DNA of 64,000 bases from Solirubrobacter sp963848475 (GTDB taxonomy: Bacteria > Actinomycetota > Thermoleophilia > Solirubrobacterales > Solirubrobacteraceae): the NCBI GenBank assembly GCA_963848475.1, contig CAWKDW010000004.1, forward strand, positions 62,001-126,000, written 5' to 3'. The stretch's first letter is position 1; each line of letters begins with the position of its first letter. Made by a program: the position numbers and the translations under genes. Below are positions 46,605 to 56,061 of the stretch, in pieces. The notes below the pieces were generated by a model. It was not told the origin of the DNA and made no database searches. It was given only the letters and a program-made list of their open reading frames with translations.

Positions 46605-47999
46605 ATGAGGCGACGTGAGCAGGAGCGGCGGGAAGCTCCGGAGCAGGCGGACGAGCGCGTGCGCGCGACCGTCGCGCCCACGCACGAGGCGCTGCTGCGG
46701 TTGCAGCGCACGGCGGGCAACGCGGCCGTCGGCCGCCTGATCGCGCGCCAGCCCGTCCCCGCTCCGGCCCCGGCTCCCGCCCCCGCTGCGCCTGCTGCCG
46801 CCGAGCCCGGGACGTTCGCCGCGTTCTCGGACGACGTCAAGGCCAAGATCGAGGCGCTCAAGACCGCTGAGGCCGCGTACACGGCCGCGACGGGCGCCGC
46901 CAAGGCGACGGCCAAGAAAGAGCGCGACAAGGCGGTCGCGGCGCATCACACGTCGGTGCTCGCGCTCGCCGGCTGGACGCGCGAGAACATGCCGCCGCGC
47001 GCGATCCTGGACGGCTACCTCGACCGCACCGACGTCACCGCCGACGCGAAGGTCGCGACGCTCGGGCAGCTCGCGGCGGGCGTCGCGCGGATGGAGTTCC
47101 TGCTCGGGACGATGTATCACCAGGGCACGACCGCGAAGTGGGAGACCGGCAACGCCGGCGTCTTCCCGGACACCTATGACGCGGCGATCGGCGGCGGCGC
47201 GCAGCCCTGGTGCACGAAGTTCGCCGGCTACGCGTACACGCGGCTCGGCTTCCAGGCCAACAAGAAGGGCACGACGTCGGAGTTCATGTCCGGCTACCGG
47301 CTGCGCGAGTGGTCGGCGGAGGGCGAGGGCGTCGACAACAAGGAGATCACGGCCGCCGACCAGACCGTCGAGGACGCCGTCGGCACCGGCAGCGCCCTGA
47401 TCGACAAGACGGCGTGGGCGTCGCTGCGCAAGGACCTCAAGAAGGCCAAGACCGCCGAGGAGCGGACGGCCGCGACGACGGCGTTCTTCGCCGACGGCGC
47501 GCACCCGATGCCGCAGGCCGGCGACATCGTCGTCAAGCCCCGCGGCGACGCCGAGGGCACCAACGAGTTCACGGCCGGCAAGAGCCACACGATGCTGGTC
47601 GAGAGCTTCGACGCCACGGCGTTCAAGATCCACACGATCGAGGGCAACGTCGGCGACAAGGTCGGCGGTCGGACAATCGACCTGACGAGCGCGCTCGACG
47701 TCTCGAAGATCGTCTTCCTCACCCGTATGGGCACGCAGTTCTTCGGCAAGGACCCCACGGCGGCGGGCGGCGCGGGTGCGACCGGGGCCTCGACCGACGG
47801 CGGGCCGGGCCTGTTCGGCGACATCGTCTCCGCGGTGCTGAGCGTGCTCTACTCGGCCGAGCTGCTGACCGGTGGGATGCACGAGGTCAACGCGCGGCTG
47901 GTCGAGATCAACGCGGCCCAGGGCTGGATCCAGTCCGCCGACGCGGACGCCTCCGTCACCGACTGGACCGGTGCGACGGGGTCCGGCAACGAGTCGTAA
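46605..47999 (+). CDS. AGNAAV-motif protein with cysteine peptidase/CHAP-like domain
   Basis: 464 residues, uninterrupted. A short charged N-terminus carries LLRLQRTAGNAAVGRLI (about residues 33-49), the 'LQR.AGN.AV..L' motif found in many actinobacterial proteins linked to extracellular contractile injection systems and phage tail-like particles. After a Pro/Ala linker and a coiled segment, the domain has AQPWCTKFAGYAYTRLGF (candidate catalytic Cys) and GKSHTMLVESFDATAFKI with IEGNVG (candidate His and polar residue), as in CHAP/NlpC-P60-type amidases. No signal peptide. Candidate cargo or effector; role inferred. Confidence 0.6.
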   Translation: MRRREQERREAPEQADERVRATVAPTHEALLRLQRTAGNAAVGRLIARQPVPAPAPAPAPAAPAAAEPGTFAAFSDDVKAKIEALKTAEAAYTAATGAAKATAKKERDKAVAAHHTSVLALAGWTRENMPPRAILDGYLDRTDVTADAKVATLGQLAAGVARMEFLLGTMYHQGTTAKWETGNAGVFPDTYDAAIGGGAQPWCTKFAGYAYTRLGFQANKKGTTSEFMSGYRLREWSAEGEGVDNKEITAADQTVEDAVGTGSALIDKTAWASLRKDLKKAKTAEERTAATTAFFADGAHPMPQAGDIVVKPRGDAEGTNEFTAGKSHTMLVESFDATAFKIHTIEGNVGDKVGGRTIDLTSALDVSKIVFLTRMGTQFFGKDPTAAGGAGATGASTDGGPGLFGDIVSAVLSVLYSAELLTGGMHEVNARLVEINAAQGWIQSADADASVTDWTGATGSGNES

Positions 48000-48052
48000 G
48001 CTTCGCGGCGAGACAGGTCCGTCTCACTCACCGTAAGGGAGGAGAGCTCAAG

Positions 48053-49204
48053 TTGGCCATTCCCACCGAGTTGGTCGGGTCGCTACCGCGCCCGATGAAG
48101 TTGCAGGAGGCCTATGAGGCCTACGATCAGGGGCAGATCGGGTGGTCGGATCTGCAGGCGCAGCAGGACGCCGCCGCGGAGGACTCGATCCGGCGCTTGG
48201 AGGAGGTCGGCGAACCGATCGTCACCGACGGCGAGCAGCGCGAGTCGAGCTTTGCGACGTATCCGATCACGGACACGCTCGCGGGCACCGGGCTCGCCGA
48301 CAATCTCGCCGGTGACGGGCAGTTCTTCGCGATCTTCGACGACGGCCACCACCGGCAGTTGCCGCGCCTGACGGGCGGCCCGTTTCGCTACAAGACGTTC
48401 GCGTCGGAGTTCGTCGAGAAGAACCGCGCGATCGCCTCGGGCCCGGTCAAGCAGGCCGTGATCGCGCCGTCGATGCTGATGCTGCTCTATCCGCTCGAGG
48501 GCGAGCTCGACGGCTACTCGCGCGAGCAGTTCCTCGACGACCTCTGCGACGAGGTCGAGAAGGACATCCGCCAGTGCTTCGACGCCGGCGCGGTGCGCGT
48601 CTCGATCGACTTCACCGAGGGCCGGCTGGCGAACAAGAACGACTCCCGCAATCCGTGGACGAACAAGGACATGCTGCAGGAGTTCATCGATCTCAACAAC
48701 CGCGTGATCGATCGCTTCAGCGCCGAGGAGCGCGCCAACATCGGGATTCACACCTGTCCCGGCGGCGACTGCGACTCGGTGCATTCCAAGGAGGTCCCGT
48801 ACGAGAAGCTGCTGAGCAAGATGTTCCAGCTCAATGCGGGCTATTTCCTGATCCAGTGCGCGTCTGAGGATGACCGGGAGGCGGTCTACCGGATGTGCGG
48901 GGAGTACTCGCGCGAGGATGCCAACGGTGTCGCGCAGGTGTGTTTCATGGGCGTGATCAATCCGCTCAACCCGGAGGTCGAGACCGCCGAGCACGTCCGC
49001 GACGAGCTGTTGTTGGCGGCGAAGTACATCCCGGTGGAGCGCCTCGGCGCGACCGACGACTGCGGGTTCTCGCCGTTCAGTCGTGATGTCAAGCCCAAGC
49101 ACGGCTCGCCGGACTTCGCGCGGGATATCGCGATGCAGAAGATCGCCGCGCGTCTGGAAGGCGCCCGGATGGCCCGCGAGGCGCTCGTCGGCGCCGGGGT
49201 CTGA
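48053..49204 (+). CDS. Short MetE-like methyltransferase (cobalamin-independent methionine synthase C-terminal domain family)
   Basis: 383 residues from TTG at 48053, supported by GGGAGGAG at 48038-48045. TIM-barrel methyltransferase with MetE-like elements: LVGSLPRP at the N-terminus, ITDGEQ-type VTDGEQRES, zinc-site HTCPGGDCDS and TDDCGFSPFSRD. It lacks the N-terminal half of full MetE, like archaeal and many actinobacterial short forms that use other methyl donors. Substrate not determined. A small GAGAC/GTCTC hairpin (48011-48026) precedes the ribosome site. Confidence 0.82.
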   Translation: MAIPTELVGSLPRPMKLQEAYEAYDQGQIGWSDLQAQQDAAAEDSIRRLEEVGEPIVTDGEQRESSFATYPITDTLAGTGLADNLAGDGQFFAIFDDGHHRQLPRLTGGPFRYKTFASEFVEKNRAIASGPVKQAVIAPSMLMLLYPLEGELDGYSREQFLDDLCDEVEKDIRQCFDAGAVRVSIDFTEGRLANKNDSRNPWTNKDMLQEFIDLNNRVIDRFSAEERANIGIHTCPGGDCDSVHSKEVPYEKLLSKMFQLNAGYFLIQCASEDDREAVYRMCGEYSREDANGVAQVCFMGVINPLNPEVETAEHVRDELLLAAKYIPVERLGATDDCGFSPFSRDVKPKHGSPDFARDIAMQKIAARLEGARMAREALVGAGV

Positions 49205-49226
49205 GCTTGGGCTGTCCCGGGCGCGC

Positions 49227-52200
49227 TCAGAGCGCGCCCGGGTCGCTCAGCTTGTTCGACGGCGCGAGCTTCCAGGTGCACGTCCGGTAGGAGCGCGTCC
49301 AGCTCAGCTTGCGGCCGTCGCGCAGCGTGGCTCGGAGCTCGACGGTGTAGCTGCCCGGCGGCCTTCCCCGCAGGTCGACGCGGGCGACCCAGCGGTCGTC
49401 GGAGCGCCGTTTCATGATCGCCACGCGTTTGCCGGCTACGAGGACGGTGGCGCTGCGGACGACGCGCCCGCGGCGGGCGCGCAGCCGGATCTCGAACAGG
49501 CGCTGCGACGCACAGGTGGACACGACCGTGACCGGCGGCGGGGAGGGGGCGGGCGCCGCGGGGGTGATAGGTGTCGGTGTCGGGGTCGGCGTGGGCTCCT
49601 GGTTCGGTGGGGAGGACGGTCAGCGGTGCTGCCTCGGCGACCAGATCGTCAGGCGACGCGTCGGGCAGGTCGGCACTGACGCGCGCGAGGTTGGTCGCCG
49701 TGGCGCTGGCCAGCATCCGCAGCTCGAAGCGGCGCTCCCCGCCGGGCTCCACCGTGCCAACGTCGCAGACGACGCCCGGCGCCGCTCTGGTGCAGCCGGC
49801 GGGCAGCGGGTCGAGCGGGGCGAGGCCGGCGGGGACCTCGTCGGTCAACTGCACCCCGGTCGCGGGCCGATCGCCCTGGTTGCGAAGCGTCAGCGCGTAG
49901 GTGACCTCGGTCCCGGCCGGGACCGTCGAGTCGCCCTCGAGCTCCTTCTCGAGCACGAGGTCGGCCTGACCGATCACCACGGAGTCATCGGCGACGTTGT
50001 TGCTGAAGTCGGGCTCGGCCGCCGTGGGGGAGACGGCAGCGCGGTTGGGGAGGGTCATCCCGACGGTTCCCGGTGCCACCCGCGTGCGCACCGTGATCAC
50101 GCGCTCGCCGCCGACCTCCATCTGCGGGATCACGCACTGCGGGATCGGCCGTTCCGTGATGCCCGGGAACGGCTGCAGACTGCACTCGCCCGTGCCGCCC
50201 GAGATCGTGACCTCCGGCTCCAGCAGTTCGTCCGGCAGCGTGTCGGCCACGAAGGTGTCGGCCACGGCCGGCCCGGCGTTGCGGACCGTCAGCGTGTAGG
50301 TGACGATCTCGCCCACGGCGGCGAGGTGGGGCGAGGCGGTCTTCGTGATCGAGGTGTCGGTGACGGGGAGGGTCTGAAACGTCGAGGTCGCCGTGTTGTC
50401 GGCGTAGTCGAGATCGCCGGCCAGCGCGGACGCCCCGCCGAGATTGACCTCGGTCGAGTTCGACTTGTACTGCGGGATCGTGGTCGCGAGGTTCGCGACG
50501 ACCCGCAGTGTGCGCGACTGTCCCGGCGAGAGCGAGCCGGTCGCGCACTCGAGGTAGGTGCCCTCGACCGGCGCGGGCGGATAGGAGCAGGTGTATCCGG
50601 CGCCGGTGGCCTGGCGATCGATCACCAGCGACGGGGGCGCCACATCGCCGATCGAAACCTCGGGGGCGGTGTCCGGGCCCTTGTTGGTGACCTCGATGTC
50701 GAAGACGATCTGCTCGCCGGGGACGAACGCGAACTCGACCTGCGAGGGCTTCGACACCGTCGTCTTGGTCACGACCAGGTCGACCACCGCGAGCTGTGCC
50801 ACGCCCGCGTCGGTGGCGCTGTTGTTGGACGCATCGCCGTCGGGGGTGGAGACGACCGTCGCCGTGTTGCTCGGCGTCGGTGTGGCGAGCGTCGGCGTGA
50901 TCACGACGGTGATCGGTGGGTAGGACGCGCCGGGCGCGAGCGGGTCGCGGCGCGTGCAGACCAGCGCGGGTGGCGCGCTGCAGGACCAGCCGGTGGCGGT
51001 GACCGCGCCGATCGTCAGGCCCGCGTCGAGCGTGTCCGTCACCGTCACCGGGCCGGACGTCGGCGCGTCGCCCGCGTTGTTGACCTCGATCGAGTACGTG
51101 GACGGCGATCCCACCACGAAATCGGGCGTGTGGCGCTTGGTGATCGCGACGTCCGGTACGAGCACGCGTGTGCGGGCCGGGGCCGTTTCGATCGTGTCGC
51201 GCGTGCCCAGATCGCGGGCCGTGAAGGCGACGCTCGCGACGTTCTCGAGCACGGTGCCGGTGGCGATGCCGGAGTCGTCGACGCGCACCTTGAACGCGAC
51301 GATCCGCTGGCCGCCGGGGGCGATGTCCGCGAGCTGGAGCGGGCCGCCGGTCGGGTCGGGCGTGGTGACGCCGTCGACCGTCAGCGTCCCGGGCAGCGGC
51401 GTGACGCCCGCGGGCAGCGCGTCGTCGAAGTCGACCTCGGTCGCGACGTCCTGGCCCGTGTTGCGGATCGTCGTCGTGTAGGTCAGCTCGTCGCCGAGGT
51501 TCGCGCTGGCGCGGTCGACACTCTTCGTCGCCTCGATCCGTGGCGCGAAGAGCTCGGTGGCGATCGTCACCGCGCCGGGCTGGTAGGCGTCGCCGTTGGT
51601 CGTGAGCCTGACCTGGGTGCTCGTCTGGCCGTTGCCGAGGACGCCCGTCGTCGCGAGCAGGTCGGCGTCGAACCCGAGCTGGTTCGGGTACGCCGGGGTG
51701 CGCGTCCGGGCGTCGGTGCCCTCGACCGAGATCGTCGAGTTGAATACGTTGGAGGTCGGGTTGAGGGCGTTCGTCAGCGCCACCGGCGGCTGCCCGGCCG
51801 GGCCCTGCAGCGAGGCGCCGTCCCCGGTCGTGCCGCGATCGCCCTCGTAGGCGACGATGCCGACCTTCGAGCGAACCGGGCCGCTCGACGGCGTCCGGAA
51901 CCCTGAGAGTCCGATCGTGACGCCGGGGCTGGCGGAGCCGACCTGTTGCAGGCCGTCGAAGACCGCGAGGCTGCGGGGCGGGGCCAAGGGGTCGCTGTAG
52001 GCGACGATCAGCGTCCAGCCGGCGAGCTGGCCGTCACCGCGACCGGTTCCCGCCTGGACGTTGGCGACGGTGTACTCGCCCGCTCCCGCGGTGCGGACGA
52101 TCGAGGTGACGTCCGCGAAGCCCTGGTAGGTCTCGCCCGCGGTGTCGGTCGCGGCGGGGGCCGTCACCGTGCGGTAGGTCGTGTCACCCGGCGCCTCCAG

Positions 52201-52605
52201 GAGCACGCGGCCGCGCGCGGCGGGATCGATCGCCGGCGCACCGCCGGTTCCCGCGGCCAGTCGCGCACCCCAGTACAGGCCGGCGAAGAGCACCCGTCCG
52301 TTGTCCGGGAGCGCGAGCGTGGCGGCGCTCGAGGAGAACGTGGCCGGATCGGCGTCGATGTCCACGTAGGTCATCACGCGCGCGTTGTTGTTCGCGCCCG
52401 AGATCGGCACGGACGTCCCGTCGCGGGCGCCCGGACAGGCGGGCTCTGTGCCGACGCAGCTGAGCAGCGTGTTGGCCACGAGCGCGATGTCGCCCTGGGC
52501 GTTCTGGGTGAAGCGCGGAGCGAACGGACGCTCAGCGCGTGCCACCGCCGGGAGCGTCAACAGCACACATCCCACTGCCGCCAAGATCCGCCCCGCTCGG
52601 ACCAC
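49227..52605 (-). CDS. Large secreted DUF11-repeat surface protein (one frame break)
   Basis: About 1,125 residues when one extra base at 49598-49599 is discounted. Signal peptide (cleavage after AVARA), a N-terminal jelly-roll-like region of about 300 residues, then at least five DUF11 repeats with the typical 'TYT.TVRN.G...A..V...D.LP.G' pattern and DNTAT/NNSAT ends, then a Thr/Pro linker and a C-terminal basic beta domain (RVAIMKRRSDDRWVARVDL). Cell-surface adhesive stalk is the likely role. GTG 52605 chosen as nearest to the signal peptide; GTG 52632 is equally possible. Confidence 0.78.
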
Positions 52606-52731
52606 GAATGTTGACGGTACGGAACCCGGCACTGAATAGTCCAGGAGGTTGGCGCGCGGGCAGCGGTTCGGGAGATGGCACGCGGCCCCGCGCACATATC
52701 GCGGGAACGCACGGCGCGAGCAATATAAGAC

Positions 52732-52760
52732 TTGACACGTGACGACTAAGATCTCATACT
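52732..52760 (+). promoter_or_regulatory. Promoter of the Hsp20 gene
   Basis: TTGACA (52732-52737), 17-base spacer, CATACT (52755-52760). It lies about 40 bases upstream of the Hsp20 start in an unusually AT-rich pocket. A partial CTTGA...CTAAG symmetry overlaps the -35 and could be a degenerate HspR-type site, which is not convincing. Confidence 0.6.
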
Positions 52761-52800
52761 GGTTGGCAAGTAAGAACTGACGATCTTGGAGGTAGGACTG

Positions 52801-53277
52801 ATGGCCATCGTTCGCTGGGAGCCGATTCGCGAGATCAACACGCTGAACCGCCTGTTCGGCACCGTCTTCGACGCGCCGTTGCCGACCAACGGCGCGACCC
52901 TGCGCCGGTGGATGCCGGCAATGGACCTCGTCGAGACCGCGGAGCACTACGTGCTGCGCGCCGACCTGCCAGGCCTCACCGAGGAGGACGTGAACATCGA
53001 GGTCGATCAGCGAGTGCTCACCGTCTCGGGGGAGCGCAAGGCCGAGCACACCGAGACCAAGGACGGCTACCACCGCGTGGAGCGCGCCTTCGGCTCGTTC
53101 TCGCGCGCGCTGACGCTGCCCGAGGGCATCGACGCCGAGGCCGTGACGGCCAGCTTCGACAAGGGCGTGCTCGAGGTGCAGATCCCGAAGCCCGCGCAGC
53201 GCAAGCCGCGCAAGATCTCGATCGGCGTCGGCAGCGCGCCGAAGACGATCGACGCCGAGACGTCGGCGGCCGACTAG
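52801..53277 (+). CDS. Hsp20/alpha-crystallin family small heat-shock protein
   Basis: 158 residues. ATG 52801 has TTGGAGG just upstream. Alpha-crystallin domain with ADLPGLTEEDVNIEVDQRVLTVSGERK, RVERAFGSFSRALTLPEGID, ASFDKGVLEVQIPK; the C-terminal tail has KPRKISIGV carrying the I-x-I oligomerisation motif. ATP-independent holdase chaperone in the cytosol. Confidence 0.93.
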   Translation: MAIVRWEPIREINTLNRLFGTVFDAPLPTNGATLRRWMPAMDLVETAEHYVLRADLPGLTEEDVNIEVDQRVLTVSGERKAEHTETKDGYHRVERAFGSFSRALTLPEGIDAEAVTASFDKGVLEVQIPKPAQRKPRKISIGVGSAPKTIDAETSAAD

Positions 53278-53292
53278 GCCGCCGCCGCGATG

Positions 53293-53319
53293 CGGGGGCG
53301 GCTAACCTCGCCGCCCCCG
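53293..53319 (+). promoter_or_regulatory. GC hairpin abutting the tgt start codon
   Basis: GGGGGCGG (53294-53301) pairs with CCGCCCCC (53311-53318), 9-base loop; C53293 can also pair with G53319, the first base of the GTG start. It follows the Hsp20 stop by 16 bases and lacks a T tract. It could terminate the Hsp20 transcript or mask tgt initiation. Confidence 0.45.
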
Positions 53320-54530
53320 TGTTCACCATCCGCACCAGAGATCAGGGCTCCTACGCCCGCACCGGAACGCTCAAGCTCGCCCACGGCGAGGTCCGCACGC
53401 CCGCGTTCGTCCCGCTCGCGACCAAGGCCGTCGTCAAGACGCTCGAGGTCCGCGAGGTCGCCGACCTCGGCTACGACATGGTGCTGGGGAACACGTTCCA
53501 TCTGTTCCTCACGCCTGGCCACAAGCTGATCGAGCAGTTCGGCGGCCTGCACCGCTTCCAGCGCTGGGACAAGCCGATCATCACCGATTCCGGTGGCTTC
53601 CAGGTCTTCTCGATGGGTCACGGCACCGTTGCCGACGAGATCAAGGGCCGCGCCGCGCAGTTCACCGGCGAGCGCGCGGGCGCGATCCTCGGGATCGAGG
53701 AGGAGGGCGTGCGCTTCCGCTCCTACCTCGACGGTTCGGAGAAGTTCATGGGGCCCGAGACCTCGATGGAGGTCCAGGGCGCGCTCGGCTCCGACATCGC
53801 GCTCGTCTTCGACGAGTGCACCCCGTTCCACGCCGACCGCGAGTACACCGCGCGCTCGACCGAGCGGACGCACCGCTGGCTCGATCGCTGCCTCGCCTGG
53901 CATGAGCAGCACGGGCCTGAGGGCCAGCTCGTCTACGGCATCGTCCAGGGCGGGACCGACGAGGACCTGCGCCGCTCATCCGCCCAGGCGGTGGCCGCGC
54001 GCGAAGCGCTGGGCGGGATCGCGATCGGCGGCTCGCTCGGGGAGAACAAGGCGCAGATGTTCGAGGTCGTCGAGTGGACGATCGAGGAGTTGCCGGAAGC
54101 CAAGCCGCGCCACCTGCTCGGCATCGGCGAAATCGACGACCTGGTGCGCGGCGTCGAACTCGGGATCGACACCTTCGACTGCGCGATGCCGACCCGCATC
54201 GGCCGCCACGGCATGGCGATCGTGCCCGACCCGGAGAAGCGCTGGCGCGTCGATCTCGCCAAGGCCCGCTGGAAGCAGGCCGACGAGCCGTTGCTCGAGG
54301 GCTGCCCCTGCCCAGCCTGTGAGGCGGGCTACTCGCGCGCCTACCTGCACTACCTGCTGCGCGCGAAGGAGCAGACCGCGATGCGCGTGCTCACGATCCA
54401 CAACCTGGCCTACCTGCAGCGCCTGATGGCCGAACTGCGCGACGCGATCGACACCAACCGGCTCCCGGCGGTCGCGGCCGCCGTACGCGCAGGCGCGGCG
54501 CCCTGGGACCTCGCCGCCGCCGGCGCGTGA
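53319..54530 (+). CDS. tgt: Queuine/7-deazaguanine tRNA-guanine transglycosylase
   Basis: 403 residues from GTG. Catalytic base region DSGGFQVFSMG, nucleophile Asp in GIDTFDCAMPTR, and the zinc site CPCPACEAGYSRAYLHYL. Full length for bacterial Tgt (about 380-400). Exchanges G34 in tRNAs with GU(N) anticodons for preQ1 or queuine. No preQ1 synthesis genes are in the window. Stop overlaps the next GTG. Confidence 0.95.
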   Translation: MFTIRTRDQGSYARTGTLKLAHGEVRTPAFVPLATKAVVKTLEVREVADLGYDMVLGNTFHLFLTPGHKLIEQFGGLHRFQRWDKPIITDSGGFQVFSMGHGTVADEIKGRAAQFTGERAGAILGIEEEGVRFRSYLDGSEKFMGPETSMEVQGALGSDIALVFDECTPFHADREYTARSTERTHRWLDRCLAWHEQHGPEGQLVYGIVQGGTDEDLRRSSAQAVAAREALGGIAIGGSLGENKAQMFEVVEWTIEELPEAKPRHLLGIGEIDDLVRGVELGIDTFDCAMPTRIGRHGMAIVPDPEKRWRVDLAKARWKQADEPLLEGCPCPACEAGYSRAYLHYLLRAKEQTAMRVLTIHNLAYLQRLMAELRDAIDTNRLPAVAAAVRAGAAPWDLAAAGA

Positions 54531-55363
54531 CCAGCGCCCACCGCTCCTCGCCGGGCGGCGTCCCTGGGCGCCCCTCACCCGCCGCCGACGCCGGCGCGGC
54601 GTTCAAGGCCTTCGAATCTGCCGGCTGGAGCGCGCGGGCGGGAACCTATGACGCGCTGATGGCCCGAGCGACCGCGCTCGCCGTCGAGCCGCTGCTCGAC
54701 GCCGCCGGCGTCGGCCCCGGCGTCCGCGTGCTCGACGTCGGCAGCGGCCTGGGGGCACTCGCGGCGGCCGCCACCGCCCGCGGCGCCGTCGTGACGGGTG
54801 TCGACCTCGCCGACGGCATGCTGGCCGAGGCGCGCCGCCGCCATCCCGCGATCGAGTTCGTGCACGGCGACGCCGAGGACCTGCCGTTCGCCGACGACAG
54901 CTTCGACGTCGCGCTCGGCGCGTTCATCGTCAACCATCTGCCGCACCCGGAGCGCGCGGCCTCCGAACTCGCCCGCGTCGCCACGCGCGTCGCGCTGGCG
55001 ATGTGGGGCCCGGAGGACGAGGTCGCGATCCTCGGCCTCCCTGCCCGAGCGGCCGCGGACCTCGACGGCGCCGTCCCCGCCGGCCCCGACTCCCTGCGCT
55101 TCACGGACGCATCACAGCTCCTCGCCCTCCTCGGCCACGACGCCGTCCTGCGCGAACGCAAGGCACAGCTGCCCGTGGCTTCGCTCGACGAGCTCTGGGA
55201 CGGCGTCCGCGGCGGCACCGTCCGCACCGCAGCCCGCCTCGCCGCGGCCACGCCGCAGCAGCTGGCCGCCGCCCGAGCGCGCCTCACCACGCTCGCCGAG
55301 CCGTACCGCACACCGTCGGGTTACGCCCTCCCGATCACCATCCGAGTCGCCTTCACAACCTAA
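54527..55363 (+). CDS. Class I SAM-dependent methyltransferase
   Basis: 278 residues. Methyltransf_11/25 type: VLDVGSGLGALAAAATARG (motif I), GVDLADGMLAEARRRHP, VHGDAEDLPFADDSFDVALG (motif II/III). Substrate not predictable. GTGA overlap with tgt suggests co-transcription. Its last 60 bases are repeated imperfectly after the downstream transposase (56062-56121). Confidence 0.85.
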   Translation: MTSAHRSSPGGVPGRPSPAADAGAAFKAFESAGWSARAGTYDALMARATALAVEPLLDAAGVGPGVRVLDVGSGLGALAAAATARGAVVTGVDLADGMLAEARRRHPAIEFVHGDAEDLPFADDSFDVALGAFIVNHLPHPERAASELARVATRVALAMWGPEDEVAILGLPARAAADLDGAVPAGPDSLRFTDASQLLALLGHDAVLRERKAQLPVASLDELWDGVRGGTVRTAARLAAATPQQLAAARARLTTLAEPYRTPSGYALPITIRVAFTT

Positions 55364-55371
55364 AGCGCACT

Positions 55372-55390
55372 TAAGGGGCCTGGCCCCTTA
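55372..55390. repeat. REP-like palindrome, 5' side of the transposase
   Basis: TAAGGGGCC, single T, GGCCCCTTA: a perfect 9-bp inverted repeat nine bases after the methyltransferase stop. The same palindrome, with A as centre, recurs at the 3' end of the transposase gene, as expected for REP elements mobilised by a RAYT. Confidence 0.8.
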
Positions 55391-55447
55391 TCTTTTCTTT
55401 ACCTGCCGCGGAGGGGCGAAGCCGTGATCGTGATGCCTACGAGGTGC

Positions 55448-56014
55448 ATGGCCAGACAACCGCGCACCGAGCTCGCGGGCGGCATCCATCACGTGTTCGT
55501 GCGTGGAGCCGTTCGCCAGACCATCTACCTCGACGATCGCGACCGCGACGGGTATCTCGCGACACTTGCCAAGGTAGTCCGCTGGGCATCCTGGAGTTGC
55601 CTGTCGTACTGCTTGATGGGCAACCACATGCACCTGCTGATCGAGACCCCGCAGCCGAACCTTGGGGACGGCATGCAACGGCTCCATGGCGCGTTTGCGC
55701 AGCGGTTTAACCTCCGCCACGAGAAGGACGGTCACGTGTTCGGAACCCGCTACCAGGCGAAGCCGATCACGTCTGACGCGCACCTCTGGGTGATCGTGCG
55801 CTACATCGTCCAAAACCCGGTCGCCGCCGGCCTGTGCGCGACCCCCGAGGCGTGGCCTTGGAGCAGTCACGCGTCAGTGCTTGACGGTCCCGCACCTCCG
55901 TGCCTGGACCGTCCGCGCCTGCTCTCGTACTTCGCCTCGCAGGGCGGTGACCCCCGCAGCCGCTACCTCGAATGCGTTCAAGCCACCGTCGATCCGCAGC
56001 TAAAGGACTTCTAA
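55448..56014 (+). CDS. REP-associated tyrosine transposase (RAYT, Y1 family)
   Basis: 188 residues from ATG 55448. HUH nuclease: SYCLMGNHMHLLIETP has the H-x-H metal pair, and RYIVQNPVAAGL has the catalytic Tyr; ARQPR near the N-terminus and HVFGTRYQAKPI are also typical of TnpA-REP. Single-copy domesticated-type transposase that nicks and joins single-stranded REP palindromes. Flanked by REP-like palindromes on both sides, and its TAA stop lies inside the 3' palindrome. Composition is slightly less GC-biased than neighbours, which suggests transfer. Confidence 0.9.
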   Translation: MARQPRTELAGGIHHVFVRGAVRQTIYLDDRDRDGYLATLAKVVRWASWSCLSYCLMGNHMHLLIETPQPNLGDGMQRLHGAFAQRFNLRHEKDGHVFGTRYQAKPITSDAHLWVIVRYIVQNPVAAGLCATPEAWPWSSHASVLDGPAPPCLDRPRLLSYFASQGGDPRSRYLECVQATVDPQLKDF

Positions 56015-56061
56015 GGGGCCAGGCCCCTTAGAAGCGGTTTAGGCCCCTTAGGAGCGGTTTA
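56012..56061. repeat. REP-like palindrome plus tandem half-unit, 3' side of the transposase
   Basis: TAAGGGGCC, A, GGCCCCTTA at 56012-56030 repeats the 5' palindrome. The right half plus spacer is then duplicated in tandem: a 20-base unit beginning GGCCCCTTA occurs at 56022-56041 and 56042-56061 with one difference (GAAGCGGTTTA versus GGAGCGGTTTA). Confidence 0.8.

Noticed and set aside
48011..48026. Riboswitch (SAM or cobalamin) upstream of the MetE-like gene
   Set aside because: Only a 5-bp hairpin is present in about 50 bases; no conserved riboswitch core or expression platform was seen.
52731..52750. HspR (HAIR) operator upstream of hsp20
   Set aside because: The symmetry of CTTGACACGTGACGACTAAG to the HAIR consensus is weak, and the TTGACA is better explained as a -35 element.
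48886..53073. One continuous 1,395-codon minus-strand frame as a single giant protein
   Set aside because: Only the 49600-52605 part looks like protein; the ends run through the MetE-like gene and the Hsp20 gene on the other strand and are shadow coding. The real C-terminus is in another frame.
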